Of a stretch of DNA of 64,000 nucleotides, positions 37,001 through 48,959 are shown one piece after another. Source of the DNA: Metallyticus violacea (taxonomy: Eukaryota > Arthropoda > Insecta > Mantodea > Metallyticidae); contig JAUJEO010000019.1 of assembly GCA_030762175.1 (NCBI GenBank), positions 3,974,001 to 4,038,000 of the forward strand, read 5' to 3'. The number at the start of each line of letters is the position of its first letter. The stretch's first letter is position 1. A model generated the notes under the pieces. It did not search any database. It was not told the origin of the DNA and saw only the letters and a list, made by a program, of their open reading frames with translations. The position numbers and the translations under genes were made by a program.

Positions 37001-39040
37001 CGCATAATATGGTTTACTGAGGCTATCAAACTAGTATAATGAAAGAGAACCAGTTATCTCAAATAAGAACGGAAAAAAGTGATTTAAACGACGTTTCCAA
37101 ACTTCGAAAAAATTTTTTTTTCTTTTCGAGATTCTTTGCGCATAATATGCTTTACTTAGGCTATCAAACTAGTACAATGAAAGAGAACCAGTTATCTCAA
37201 ATAAGAACGGAAAAAAGTGATTCTAACGAAGTTTCCAAACTTGGAAAACATTTTTTTTCTTTTCGAGATTCTTTGCGCATAATATGCTTTTCTGAGGCTA
37301 TCAAACTACTATAATGAAAGAGAACCAGTTATCTCAAATAAGAACGGAAAAAAGTGATTCAAACAACGTTTCCAAACTTCTAAAAATTTTTTTTTATTTT
37401 CGAGATTCTTTGCGCATAATATGCTTTTCTGAGGCTATATAATTAGTATAATGAAAGAGAACCAGTTATCTCAAATAAGAACGGAAAAAAAGTGATTCTA
37501 ACGAAGTTTCCGAACATCGAAAAAAATTTTTTTTTTTCGAGATTCTTTGCGCATAATATGATTTTCTGAGGCTATCAAACTAGTATAATGAGAGATTACC
37601 AGTTATCTCAAATAAGAATGGAAAAAAAGTGATTCTAATGAAGTTTCCAAACTTCAAAAAAAATTTTTTTTCGTTTCGAGATTCTTTGCGCATAATATGC
37701 TTTTCTGAGGCTATCAAACTAGTATAATGAAAGAGAACCAGTTATCTCAAATAAGAACGGAAAAAAAGTGATTCTAACGAAGTTTCCAAACTTCGAAAAA
37801 AATTTTTTTTCGTTTCGAGATTCTTTGCGCATAATATGCTTTACTGAGGCTATCAAATTAGTATAATGAAAGAGAACCAGTTATCTCAAATAAGAACGCA
37901 AAAAAAGTGATACAAACGAAGTTTCCAAACTTCAAAAAAAAATTTTTTTCGTTTCGAGATTCTTTGCGCATAATATGCTTTTCTGAGGCTATCAAACTAG
38001 TATAATGAAAGAGAACCAGTTATCTCAAACAAGAACGGAAAAAAAGTGATTCTAACGAAGTTTCCAAACTTCGAAAAAAATTTTTCTTCTTTTCGAGATT
38101 CTTTGCGCATAATATGCTTTTCTGGGGCTATCAAACTAGTATAATGAAAGAGAACCAGTTATCTCAAATAAGAACGGAAAAAAAGTGATTCAAACGAAGT
38201 TTACAAACTTGGAAAAAAAAATTTTTTCTTTTCGAGATTCTTTGCCCATAATATGCTTTTCTGGGGCTATCATACTTGTATAATGAAAGAGAACCAGTTA
38301 TCTCAAATAAGAACGGAAAAAAAGTGATTCTAACGAAGTTTCCAAACTTCGAAAAAATTTTTTTTCTTTTCGAGATTCCTTACGCATAATATGCTTTTCT
38401 GAGGCTATCAAAGTAGTATAATGAAAGAGAACCAGTTATCTCAAATAAGAACGGAAAAAAAGTGATACAAACGAAGTTTCCAAACTTATAAAATTTTTTT
38501 TTTATTTTCGAGATTCTTTGCGCATAATATGCTTTTCTGAGGCTATATAATTAGTATAATGAAAGAGAACCAGTTATCTCAAATAAGAACAGAAAAAAAG
38601 TGATTCTAACGAAGTTTCCGAACATCGAAAATAAATTTTTTTTTTCGAGATTCTTTGCGCATAATATGATTTTCTGAGGCTATCAAACTAGTATAATGAG
38701 AGATTACCAGTTATCTCAAATAAGAATGGAAAAAAAGTGATTCTAATGAAGTTTCCAAACTTCGAAAAAAATTTTTTTTCTTTTCAAGATTCTTTGCGCA
38801 TAATTTGCTTTTCTGTGGCTATCAAACTAGTATAATGAAAGAGAAGCAGTTATCTCAAATAAGAACGGAAAAAAAGTGATTCTAACGAAGTTTCCAAACT
38901 TCGAAAAAAATTTTTTTCTTTTCGAGATTCTTTGCGCATAATATGCTTTACTGAGGCTATCAAATTAGTATAATGAAAGAGAACCAGTTATCTCAAATAA
39001 GAACGGAAATAAATTGATTCAAACGAAGTTTCCAAACTTC
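34066..39040 (+). repeat. 4,968 bp tandem duplication, copy 2
   Basis: Near-identical second copy of 29,090-34,065. At its right end it continues into 'cttcgaaaaaaaattttttc' (about 39,040), the normal continuation of the 'aaataaattgattcaaacg' monomer. This confirms that the chimeric form at 34,06x is the derived junction. Confidence 0.85.
36459..36728 (+). repeat. Three-indel marker haplotype, copy 5
   Basis: 11 bp deletion at 36,559. It shares 'cataatatactttactg' with copy 4, as expected from the 4,968 bp duplication. It carries the private 'cgcatgaaatg' near 36,463. Confidence 0.85.
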
Positions 39041-39660
39041 GAAAAAAAATTTTTTCTTTTCGAGATTCTTTGCGCATAATATGCTTTTCAAGGCTATCAA
39101 ACTAGTATAATGAAAGAGAACCAGTTATCTCAAATAAGAAAGGAAAAAAAGTGATTCTAACGAAGTTTCCAAACTTCGAAATAAATTTTTTTCCTTTCGA
39201 GATTCTTTGCGCATAATATGCTTTACTGAGGCTATCAAACTAGTATAATGAAAGAGAAGCAGTTATCTCAAATAAGAACGGAAAAAAAGTGATTCTAACG
39301 AAGTTTCCAAACTTCGAAAAAAATTTTTTTTCTTTTCGAGATTCTTTGCGCATAATATGCTTTACTGAGGCTATCAAATTAGTATAATGAAAGAGAACCA
39401 GTTATCTCAAATAAGAACGGAAATAAATTGATTCAAATGAAGTTTCCAAACTTCGAAAAAAATTTTTTTTCTTTTCGAGATTCTTTGCGCATAATATGCT
39501 TTTCAAGGCTATCAAACTAGTATAATGAAGAGAACCAGTTATCTCAAATAAGAAAGGAAAAAAAGTGATTCTAACGAAGTTTCCAAACTTCGAAATAATT
39601 TTTTTTTCCTTTCGAGATTCTTTGCGCATAATATGCTTTACTGAGGCTATCAAACTAGTA
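38830..39660 (+). repeat. 3-monomer (415 bp) local repeat with a mosaic second copy
   Basis: 'gagaagcag', 'aaataaattgattcaaa' and 'tcaaggc' occur in order near 38,840-39,090 and again near 39,250-39,503. The second set has 'caaatgaag', as at 0.9, 10.2 and 13.9 kb, and not 'caaacgaag' as in the 30-39 kb copies, so it comes from a different source. It also has the unusual 'aatgaagagaacc' (one A lost near 39,525). The switch lies between 39,232 and 39,257. Confidence 0.75.
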
Positions 39661-39662
39661 TA

Positions 39663-41875
39663 ATGAAAGAGAACCAGTTATCTCAAATAAGAACGGAAAA
39701 AAGTGATACAAACGAAGTTTCCAAACTTAAAAAAAAAAAATTTTTCGTTTCGAGATTCTTTGCGCATAATATGCTTTTCTGGGGCTATCATACTTGTATA
39801 ATGAAAGAGAACCAGTTATCTCAAATAAGAACGGAACTAAAGTGATTCTAACGAAGTTTCCAAACTTCGAAAAAATTTTTTTTCTTTTCGAGATTCTTTA
39901 CGCATAATAATCTTTTCTGAGGCTATCAAAGTAGTATAATGAAAGAGAACCAGTTATCTCAAATAAGAATGGAAAAAAAGTGATACAAACGAAGTTTCCA
40001 AACTTCAAAAAAAAATTTTTTTCGTTTCGAGATTCTTTGCGCATAATATGCTTTTCTGAGGCTATCAAACTAGTATAATGAAAGAGAACCAGTTATCTCA
40101 AACAAGAACGGGAAAAAAGTGATTCTAACGAAGTTTCCAAACTTCGAAAAAAATTTTTCTTCTTTCGAGATTCTTTGCGCATAATATGCTTTTCTGAGGC
40201 TATCAAAGTAGTATAATGAAAGAGAACCAGTTATCTCAAATAAGAACGGGAAAAAAGTGATTCAAACGAAGTTTCCAAACTTCGAAAAAAAATTTTTTTC
40301 TTTTCGAGATTCTTTGCGCATAATATGCTTTTCTGAGGCTATCAAACTATTATAATGAAAGAGAACCAGTTATCTCAAATAAGAATGGAAAAAAAGTGAT
40401 TCTAAGGAAGTTTCCAAACTTCGAAAAAAATTTTTTTTCATTTCGAGATTCCTTGCGCATAATATGCTTTTCTGAGGCTATCAAACTACTATAATGAAAG
40501 AGAACCAGTTATCTCAAATAAGAACGGAAAAAAGTGATTCAAACGATGTTTCCGAACATCGAAAAAAAAATTTTTTTTTCGAGATTCTTTGCGCATAATA
40601 TGATTTTCTGAGGTTATCAAACTAGTATGATGAGAGATTACGAGTTATCTCAAATAAGAATGGAAAAAAAGTGATTCTAACGAAATTTCCAAACTTCGAA
40701 AAAAATTTTTTTTCCTTTCGAGATTCTTTGCGCATAATATGCTTTACTGAGGCTATCAAACTAGTATAATGAAAGAGAACCAGTTATCTCAAATAAGAAC
40801 GGAAAAAAAGTGATACAAACGAAGTTTCCAAACTTAAAAAAAAAATTTTTTTCGTTTCGAGATTCTTTGCGCATAATATGCTTTTCTGGGGCTATCATAC
40901 TTGTATAATGAAAGAGAACCAGTTATCTCAAATAAGAACGGAACAAAAGTGATTCTAACGAAGTTTCCAAACTTCGAAAAAATTTTTTTTCTTTTCGAGA
41001 TTCTTTACGCATAATAATCTTTTCTGAGGCTATCAAAGTAGTATAATGAAAGAGAACCAGTTATCTCAAATAAGAATGGAAAAAAAGTGATACAAACGAA
41101 GTTTCCAAACTTCAAAAAAAAAATTTTTTCGTTTCGAGATTCTTTGCGCATAATATGCTTTTCTGAGGCTATCAAACTAGTATAATGAAAGAGAACCAGT
41201 TATCTCAAACAAGAACGGGAAAAAAGTGATTCTAACGAAGTTTCCAAACTTCGAAAAAAATTTTTTTTCTTTTCGAGATTCTTTGCGCATAATATGCTTT
41301 TCTGAGGCTATCAAAGTAGTATAATGAAAGAGAACCAGTTATCTCAAATAAGAACGGGAAAAAAGTGATTCAAACGAAGTTTCCAAACTTCGAAAAAAAA
41401 TTTTTTTCTTTTCGAGATTCTTTGCGCATAATATGCTTTTCTGAGGCTATCAAACTAGTATAATGAAAGAGAACCAGTTATCTCAAATAAGAATGGAAAA
41501 AAAGTGATTCTAAGGAAGTTTCCAAACTTTGAAAAAAATTTTTTTTCATTTCGAGATTCCTTGCGCATAATATGCTTTTCTGAGGCTATCAAACTACTAT
41601 AATGAAAGAGAACCAGTTATCTCAAATAAGAACGGAAAAAAGTGATTCAAACGACGTTTCCGAACATCGAAAAAAAAATTTTTTTTTCGAGATTCTTTGC
41701 GCATAATATGATTTTCTGAGGTTATCAAACTAGTATGATGAGAGATTACGAGTTATCTCAAATAAGAATGGAAAAAAAGTGATTCTAACGAAATTTCCAA
41801 ACTTCGAAAAAAATTTTTTTTCCTTTCGAGATTCTTTGCGCATAATATGCTTTACTGAGGCTATCAAACTAGTAT
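39663..41875 (+). repeat. Two tandem 8-monomer (1,106 bp) units
   Basis: 'tatgatgagag' at 40,626 and 41,732 and 'acggaac(t/a)aaag' at 39,834 and 40,939 are 1,105-1,106 bp apart. The second unit matches 16,205-17,311. The first also carries 'gatgtttccg' near 40,545, shared with 15,982. Confidence 0.8.
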
Positions 41876-42897
41876 AATGAAAGAGAACCAGTTATCTCAA
41901 ATAAGAACGGAAAAAAAGTGATACAAACGAAGTTTCCAAACTTAAAAAAAAAATTTTTTTCGTTTCGAGATTCTTTGCGCATAATATGCTTTTCTGAGGC
42001 TATCAAACTAGTATAATGAAAGAGAACCAGTTATCTCAAACAAGAACAGAAAAAAAGTGATTCTAACGAAGTTTCCAAACTTCGAAAAAAATTTTTTTTC
42101 TTTTCGAGATTCTTTGCGCATAATATGCTTTTTGAGGCTATCAAACTACTATAATGAAAGAGAACCAGTTATCTCAAATAAGAACGGAAAAAAGTGATTC
42201 AAACGACGTTTCCAAACTTCGAAAAATTTTTTTTTCTTTTCGAGATTCTTTGCGCATAATATGCTTTACTGAGGCTATCAAACTAGTATAATGAAAGAGA
42301 ACCAGTTATCTCCAATAAGAAGGGAAAAAAGTGATTCAAACGACGTTTCCAAACTTCGAAAAAAAATTTTTTTCTTTTCGAGATTCTTTGGGCATAATAT
42401 GCTTTACTGAGGCTATCAAACTAGTATAATGAAAGAGAACCAGTTATCTCAAATAAGAACGGAAAAAAGTGATTTAAACGACGTTTCCAAACTTCGAAAA
42501 AAATTTTTTTTCTTATCGAGATTCTTTGCGCATAATATGCTTTACTTAGGCTATCAAACTAGTACAATGAAAGAGAACCAGTTATCTCAAACAAGAACGG
42601 GAAAAAAGTGATTCTAACGAAGTTTCCAAACTTCGAAAAAAATTTTTCTTCTTTTCGAGATTCTTTGCGCATAATATGCTTTTCTGAGGCTATCAAAGTA
42701 GAATAATGAAAGAGAACCAGTTATCTCAAATAAGAACGGAAAAAAAGTGATTCAAACGAAGTTTCCAAACTTCGAAAAAAAATTTTTTTCTTTTCGAGAT
42801 TCTTTGCGCATAATATGCTTTTCTGAGGCTATCAAACTAGTATAATGAAAGAGAACCAGTTATCTCAAATAAGAATGGAAAAAAAGTGATTCTAAGG

Positions 42898-43041
42898 AAG
42901 TTTCCAAACTTCGAAAAAAATTTTTTTTCTTTTCGAGATTCTTTGCGCATAATATGCTTTTTGAGGCTATCAAACTACTATAATGAAAGAGAACCAGTTA
43001 TCTCAAATAAGAACGGAAAAAAGTGATTCAAACGACGTTTC
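42898..43041 (+). other. Short conversion-like patch
   Basis: The monomer begins as the 'ctaaggaag' subtype, which elsewhere (18,330; 48,550; 48,967) continues 'catttcgagattccttgcg' and 'cttttctgagg'. Here it continues as 'cttttcgagattctttgcg' and 'gctttttgagg', the form found about 830 bp upstream at 42,090-42,140. The left switch is between 42,898 and 42,920. The right switch is somewhere between 42,965 and 43,041, where the expected 'ccgaacatcg' returns. Confidence 0.7.
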
Positions 43042-45293
43042 CGAACATCGAAAAAAAAATTTTTTTTTCGAGATTCTTTGCGCATAATATGATTTTCTGA
43101 GGTTATCAAACTAGTATGATGAGAGATTACGAGTTATCTCAAATAAGAATGGAAAAAAAGTGATTCTAACGAAATTTCCAAACTTCGAAAAAAATTTTTT
43201 TTCCTTTCGAGATTCTTTGCGCATAATATGCTTTACTGAGGCTATCAAACTAGTATAATGAAAGAGAACCAGTTATCTCAAATAAGAACGGAAAAAAAGT
43301 GATACAAACGAAGTTTCCAAACTTAAAAAAAAAATTTTTTTCGTTTCCAGATTCTTTGCGCATAATATGCTTTTTGAGGCTATCAAACTAGTATAATGAA
43401 AGAGAACCAGTTATCTCAAACAAGAACAGAAAAAAAGTGATTCTAACGAAGTGTCCAAACTTCGAAAAAAATTTTTTTTCTTTTCGAGATTCTTTGCGCA
43501 TAATATGCTTTTCTGAGGCTATCAAACTACTATAATGAAAGAGAACCAGTTATCTCAAATAAGAACGGAAAAAAGTAATTCAAACGACGTTTCCAAACTT
43601 CGAAAAATTTTTTTTTCTTTTCGAGATTCTTTGCGCATAATATGCTTTACTGAGGCTATCAAACTAGTATAATGAAAGAGAACCAGTTATCTCAAATAAG
43701 AACGGAAAAAAGTGATTCAAACGACGTTTCCAATCTTCGAAAAAAAATTTTTTTCTTTTCGAGATTCTTTGCGCATAATATGCTTTACTGAGGCTATCAA
43801 ACTAGTATAATGAAAGAGAACCAGTTATCTCAAATAAGAACGGAAAAAAGTTATTTAAACGACGTTTCCAAACTTCGAAAAAAATTTTTTTTCTTATCGA
43901 GATTCCTTGCGCATAATATGCTTTACTTAGGCTATCAAACTAGTACAATGAAAGAGAACCAGTTATCTCAAACAAGAACGGGAAAAAAGTGATTCTAACG
44001 AAGTTTCCAAACTTCGAAAAAAAATTTTCTTCTTTTCGAGGTTCTTTGCGCATAATATGCTTTTCTGAGGCTATCAAAGTAGTATAATGAAAGAGAACCA
44101 GTTATCTCAAATAAGAACGGAAAAAAAGTGATTCAAACGAAGTTTCCAAACTTCGAAAAATAATTTTTTTCTTTTCGAGATTCTTTGCGCATAATATGCT
44201 TTTCTGAGGCTATCAAACTAGTATAATGAAAGAGAACCAGTTATCTCAAATAAGAATGGAAAAAAAGTGATTCTAAGGAAGTTTCCAAACTTCGAAAAAA
44301 ATTTTTTTTCATTTCGAGATTCCTTGCGCATAATATGCTTTTCTGAGGCTATCAAACTACTATAATGAAAGAGAACCAGTTATCTCAAATAAGAACGGAA
44401 AAAAGTGATTCAAACGACGTTTCCAAACTTCTAAAAATTTTTTTTTATTTTCGAGATTCTTTGCGCATAATATGCTTTTCTGAGGCTATATAATTAGTAT
44501 AATGAAAGAGAACCAGTTATCTCAAATAAGAACGGAAAAAAAGTGATTCTAACGAAGTTTCCGAACATCGAAAAAAAAAATTTTTTTTTCGAGTTTCTTT
44601 GCGCATAATATGATTTTCTGAGGTTATCAAACTAGTATAATGAGAGATTACGAGTTATCTCAAATAAGAATGGAAAAAAAGTGATTCTAACGAAATTTCC
44701 AAAGTTCGAAAAAATTTTTTTTTCCTTTCGAGATTCTTTGCGCATAATATGCTTTACTCAGGCTATCAAACTAGTATAATGAAAGAGAACCAGTTATCTC
44801 AAATAAGAACGGAAAAAAAGTGATACAAACGAAGTTTCCAAACTTAAAAAAAAAATTTTTTCGTTTCGAGATTCTTTGCGCATAATATGCTTTTCTGAGG
44901 CTATCAAACTAGTATAATGAAAGAGAACCAGTTATCTCAAACAAGAACAGAAAAAAAAGTGATTCTAACGTAGTTTCCAAACTTCGAAAAAAATTTGTTT
45001 TCTTTTCGAGATTCTTTGCCCATAATATGCTTTACTGAGGCTATTAAATTAGTATAATGAAAGAGAACCAGTTATCTCAAATAAGAACGGAAAAAAAGTG
45101 ATACAAACGAAGTTTCCAAACTTCAAAAAAAAATTTTTTTGGTTTCGAGATTCTTTGCGCATAATATGCTTTTCTGAGGCTATCAAACTAGTATAATGAA
45201 AGAGAACCAGTTATCTCAAATAAGAACGGAAAAAAGTGATTCTAACGAAGTTTCCAAACTTCAAAAAAAATTTTTTTTCGTTTCGAGATTCTT

Positions 45294-45563
45294 TGCGCAT
45301 AAAATGCTTCTTTGAGGGTATCAAACTAGTATAATGAAAGAGAACCAGTTATCTCAAACAAGAACGGAAAAAAAGTGATTCTAACGCAGTTTCCAAACTT
45401 TTTTTTCTTTTCGAGATTCTTTGCGCATAATATGCTTTTCTGAGGCTATCAAACTGTATAATGAAAGAGAACCAGTTATCTCAAATAAGAACGGAAAAAA
45501 GTGATTCAAACGACGTTTCCAAACTTCGAAAAAAATTTTTTTTCTTTTCGAGATTTGCGCATA
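45294..45563 (+). repeat. Three-indel marker haplotype, copy 6
   Basis: 11 bp deletion at 45,394. The 'taggataatg' monomer is absent, as at 20.7 kb, which agrees with the 24.56 kb duplication. Confidence 0.85.
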
Positions 45564-48500
45564 ATATGCTTTACTGAGGCTATCAAACTAGTATAATGAA
45601 AGAGAACCAGTTATCTCAAATAAGAACGGAAAAAAAGTGTTTCTAACGAAGTTTCCAAACTTCGCAAAAAATTTTTTTTTCTTTTCGAGATTCTTTGCGC
45701 ATAATATGCTTTACTGAGGCTATCAAACTAGTATAATGAAAGAGAACCAGTTATCTCAAATAAGAACGGAAAAAAAGTGATACAAACGAAGTTTCCAAAC
45801 TTCAAAAAAAAATTTTTTTCTTTTCGAGATTCTTTGCGCATAATATGCTTTTCTGAGGCTATCAAACTAGTATAATGAAAGAGAACCAGTTATCTCAAAC
45901 AAGAACGGAAAAAAGTGATTCAAACGACGTTTCCAATCTTCGAAAAAAAATTTTTTTCTTTTCGAGATTCTTTGCGCATAATATGCTTTACTGAGGCTAT
46001 CAAACTAGTATAATGAAAGAGAACCAGTTATCTCAAATAAGAACGGAAAAAAGTGATTTAAACGACGTTTCCAAACTTCGAAAAAAATTTTTTTTCTTTT
46101 CGAGATTCTTTGCGCATAATATGCTTTACTTAGGCTATCAAACTAATACAATGAAAGAGAACCAGTTATCTCAAATAAGAACGGAAAAAAGTGATTCTAA
46201 CGAAGTTTCCAAACTTGGAAAACATTTTTTTTCTTTTCGAGATTCTTTGCGCATAATATGCTTTTCTGAGGCTATCAAACTACTATAATGAAAGAGAACC
46301 AGTTATCTCAAATAAGAACGGAAAAAAGTGATTCAAACAACGTTTCCAAACTTCTAAAAATTTTTTTTTATTTTCGAGATTCTTTGCGCATAATATGCTT
46401 TTCTGAGGCTATATAATTAGTATAATGAAAGAGAACCAGTTATCTCAAATAAGAACGGAAAAAAAGTGATTCTAACGAAGTTTCCGAACATCGAAAAAAA
46501 TTTTTTTTTTCGAGATTCTTTGCGCATAATATGATTTTCTGAGGCTATCAAACTAGTATAATGAGAGATTACCAGTTATCTCAAATAAGAATGGAAAAAA
46601 AGTGATTCTAATGAAGTTTCCAAGCTTCAAAAAAAATTTTTTTTCGTTTCGAGATTCTTTGCGCATAATATGCTTTTCTGAGGCTATCAAACTAGTATAA
46701 TGAAAGAGAACCAGTTATCTCAAATAAGAACGGAAAAAAAGTGATTCTAACGAAGTTTCCAAACTTCGAAAAAAATTTTTTTTCGTTTCGAGATTCTTTG
46801 CGCATAATATGCTTTACTGAGGCTATCAAATTAGTATAATGAAAGAGAACCAGTTATCTCAAATAAGAACGCAAAAAAGTGATACAAACGAAGTTTCCAA
46901 ACTTCAAAAAAAAATTTTTTTCGTTTCGAGATTCTTTGCGCATAATATGCTTTTCTGAGGCTATCAAACTAGTATAATGAAAGAGAACCAGTTATCTCAA
47001 ACAAGAACGGAAAAAAAGTGATTCTAACGAAGTTTCCAAACTTCGAAAAAAATTTTTCTTCTTTTCGAGATTCTTTGCGCATAATATGCTTTTCTGGGGC
47101 TATCAAACTAGTATAATGAAAGAGAACCAGTTATCTCAAATAAGAACGGAAAAAAAGTGATTCAAACGAAGTTTCCAAACTTGGAAAAAAAAATTTTTTC
47201 TTTTCGAGATTCTTTGCCCATAATATGCTTTTCTGGGGCTATCATACTTGTATAATGAAAGAGAACCAGTTATCTCAAATAAGAACGGAAAAAAAGTGAT
47301 TCTAACGAAGTTTCCAAACTTCGAAAAAATTTTTTTTCTTTTCGAGATTCCTTACGCATAATATGCTTTTCTGAGGCTATCAAAGTAGTATAATGAAAGA
47401 GAACCAGTTATCTCAAATAAGAACGGAAAAAAAGTGATACAAACGAAGTTTCCAAACTTATAAAAATTTTTTTTTATTTTCGAGATTCTTTGCGCATAAT
47501 ATGCTTTTCTGAGGCTATATAATTAGTATAATGAAAGAGAACCAGTTATCTCAAATAAGAACAGAAAAAAAGTGATTCTAACGAAGTTTCCGAACATCGA
47601 AAAAAAATTTTTTTTTTCGAGATTCTTTGCGCATAATATGATTTTCTGAGGCTATCAAACTAGTATAATGAGAGATTACCAGTTATCTCAAATAAGAATG
47701 GAAAAAAAGTGATTCTAATGAAGTTTCCAAACTTCGAAAAAAATTTTTTTTCTTTTCAAGATTCTTTGCGCATAATTTGCTTTTCTGTTGCTATCAAACT
47801 AGTATAATGAAAGAGAAACAGTTATCTCAAATAAGAACGGAAAAAAAGTGATTCTAACGAAGTTTCCAAACTTCGAAAAAAATTTTTTTTCTTTTCGAGA
47901 TTCTTTGCGCATAATATGCTTTACTGAGGCTATCAAATTAGTATAATGAAAGAGAACCAGTTATCTCAAATAAGAACGGAAATAAATTGATTCAAACGAA
48001 GTTTCCAAACTTCGAAAAAAAATTTTTTCTTTTCGAGATTCTTTGCGCATAATATGCTTTTCAAGGCTATCAAACTAGTATAATGAAAGAGAACCAGTTA
48101 TCTCAAATAAGAAAGGAAAAAAAGTGATTCTAACGAAGTTTCCAAACTTCGAAATAAATTTTTTTTCCTTTCGAGATTCTTTGCGCATAATATGCTTTAC
48201 TGAGGCTATCAAACTAGTATAATGAAAGAGAACCAGTTATCTCAAATAAGAACGGAAAAAAAGTGATACAAACGAAGTTTCCAAACTTAAAAAAAAAAGT
48301 TTTTTCGTTTCGAGATTCTTTGCGCATAATATGCTTTTCTGGGGCTATCATACTTGTATAATGAAAGAGAACCAGTTATCTCAAATAAGAACGGAAAAAA
48401 AGTGATTCAAACGAAGTTTCCAAACTTCGAAAAAAATTTTTTTTCTTTTCGAGATTCTTTGCGCATAATATGCTTTTCTGAGGCTATCAAACTAGTATAA

Positions 48501-48959
48501 TGAAAGAGAACCAGTTATCTCAAATAAGATTGGAAAAAAAGTGATTCTAAGGAAGTTTCCAAACTTCGAAAAAAAATTTTTTTCATTTCGAGATTCCTTG
48601 CGCATAATATGCTTTTCTGAGGCTATCAAACTACTATAATGAAAGAGAACCAGTTATCTCAAATAAGAACGGAAAAAAGTGATTCAAACGACGTTTCCAA
48701 ACTTCTAAAAATTTTTTTTTTATTTTCGAGATTCTTTGCGCATAATATGCTTTTCTGAGGCTATATAATTAGTATAATGAAAGAGAACCAGTTATCTCAA
48801 ACAAGAACAGAAAAAAAAGTGATTCTAACGTAGTTTCCAAACTTCGAAAAAAATTTGTTTTCTTTTCGAGATTCTTTGCGCATAATATGCTTTTCTGAGG
48901 CTATCAAACTAGTATAATGAAAGAGAACCAGTTATCTCAAATAAGAATGGAAAAAAAGT

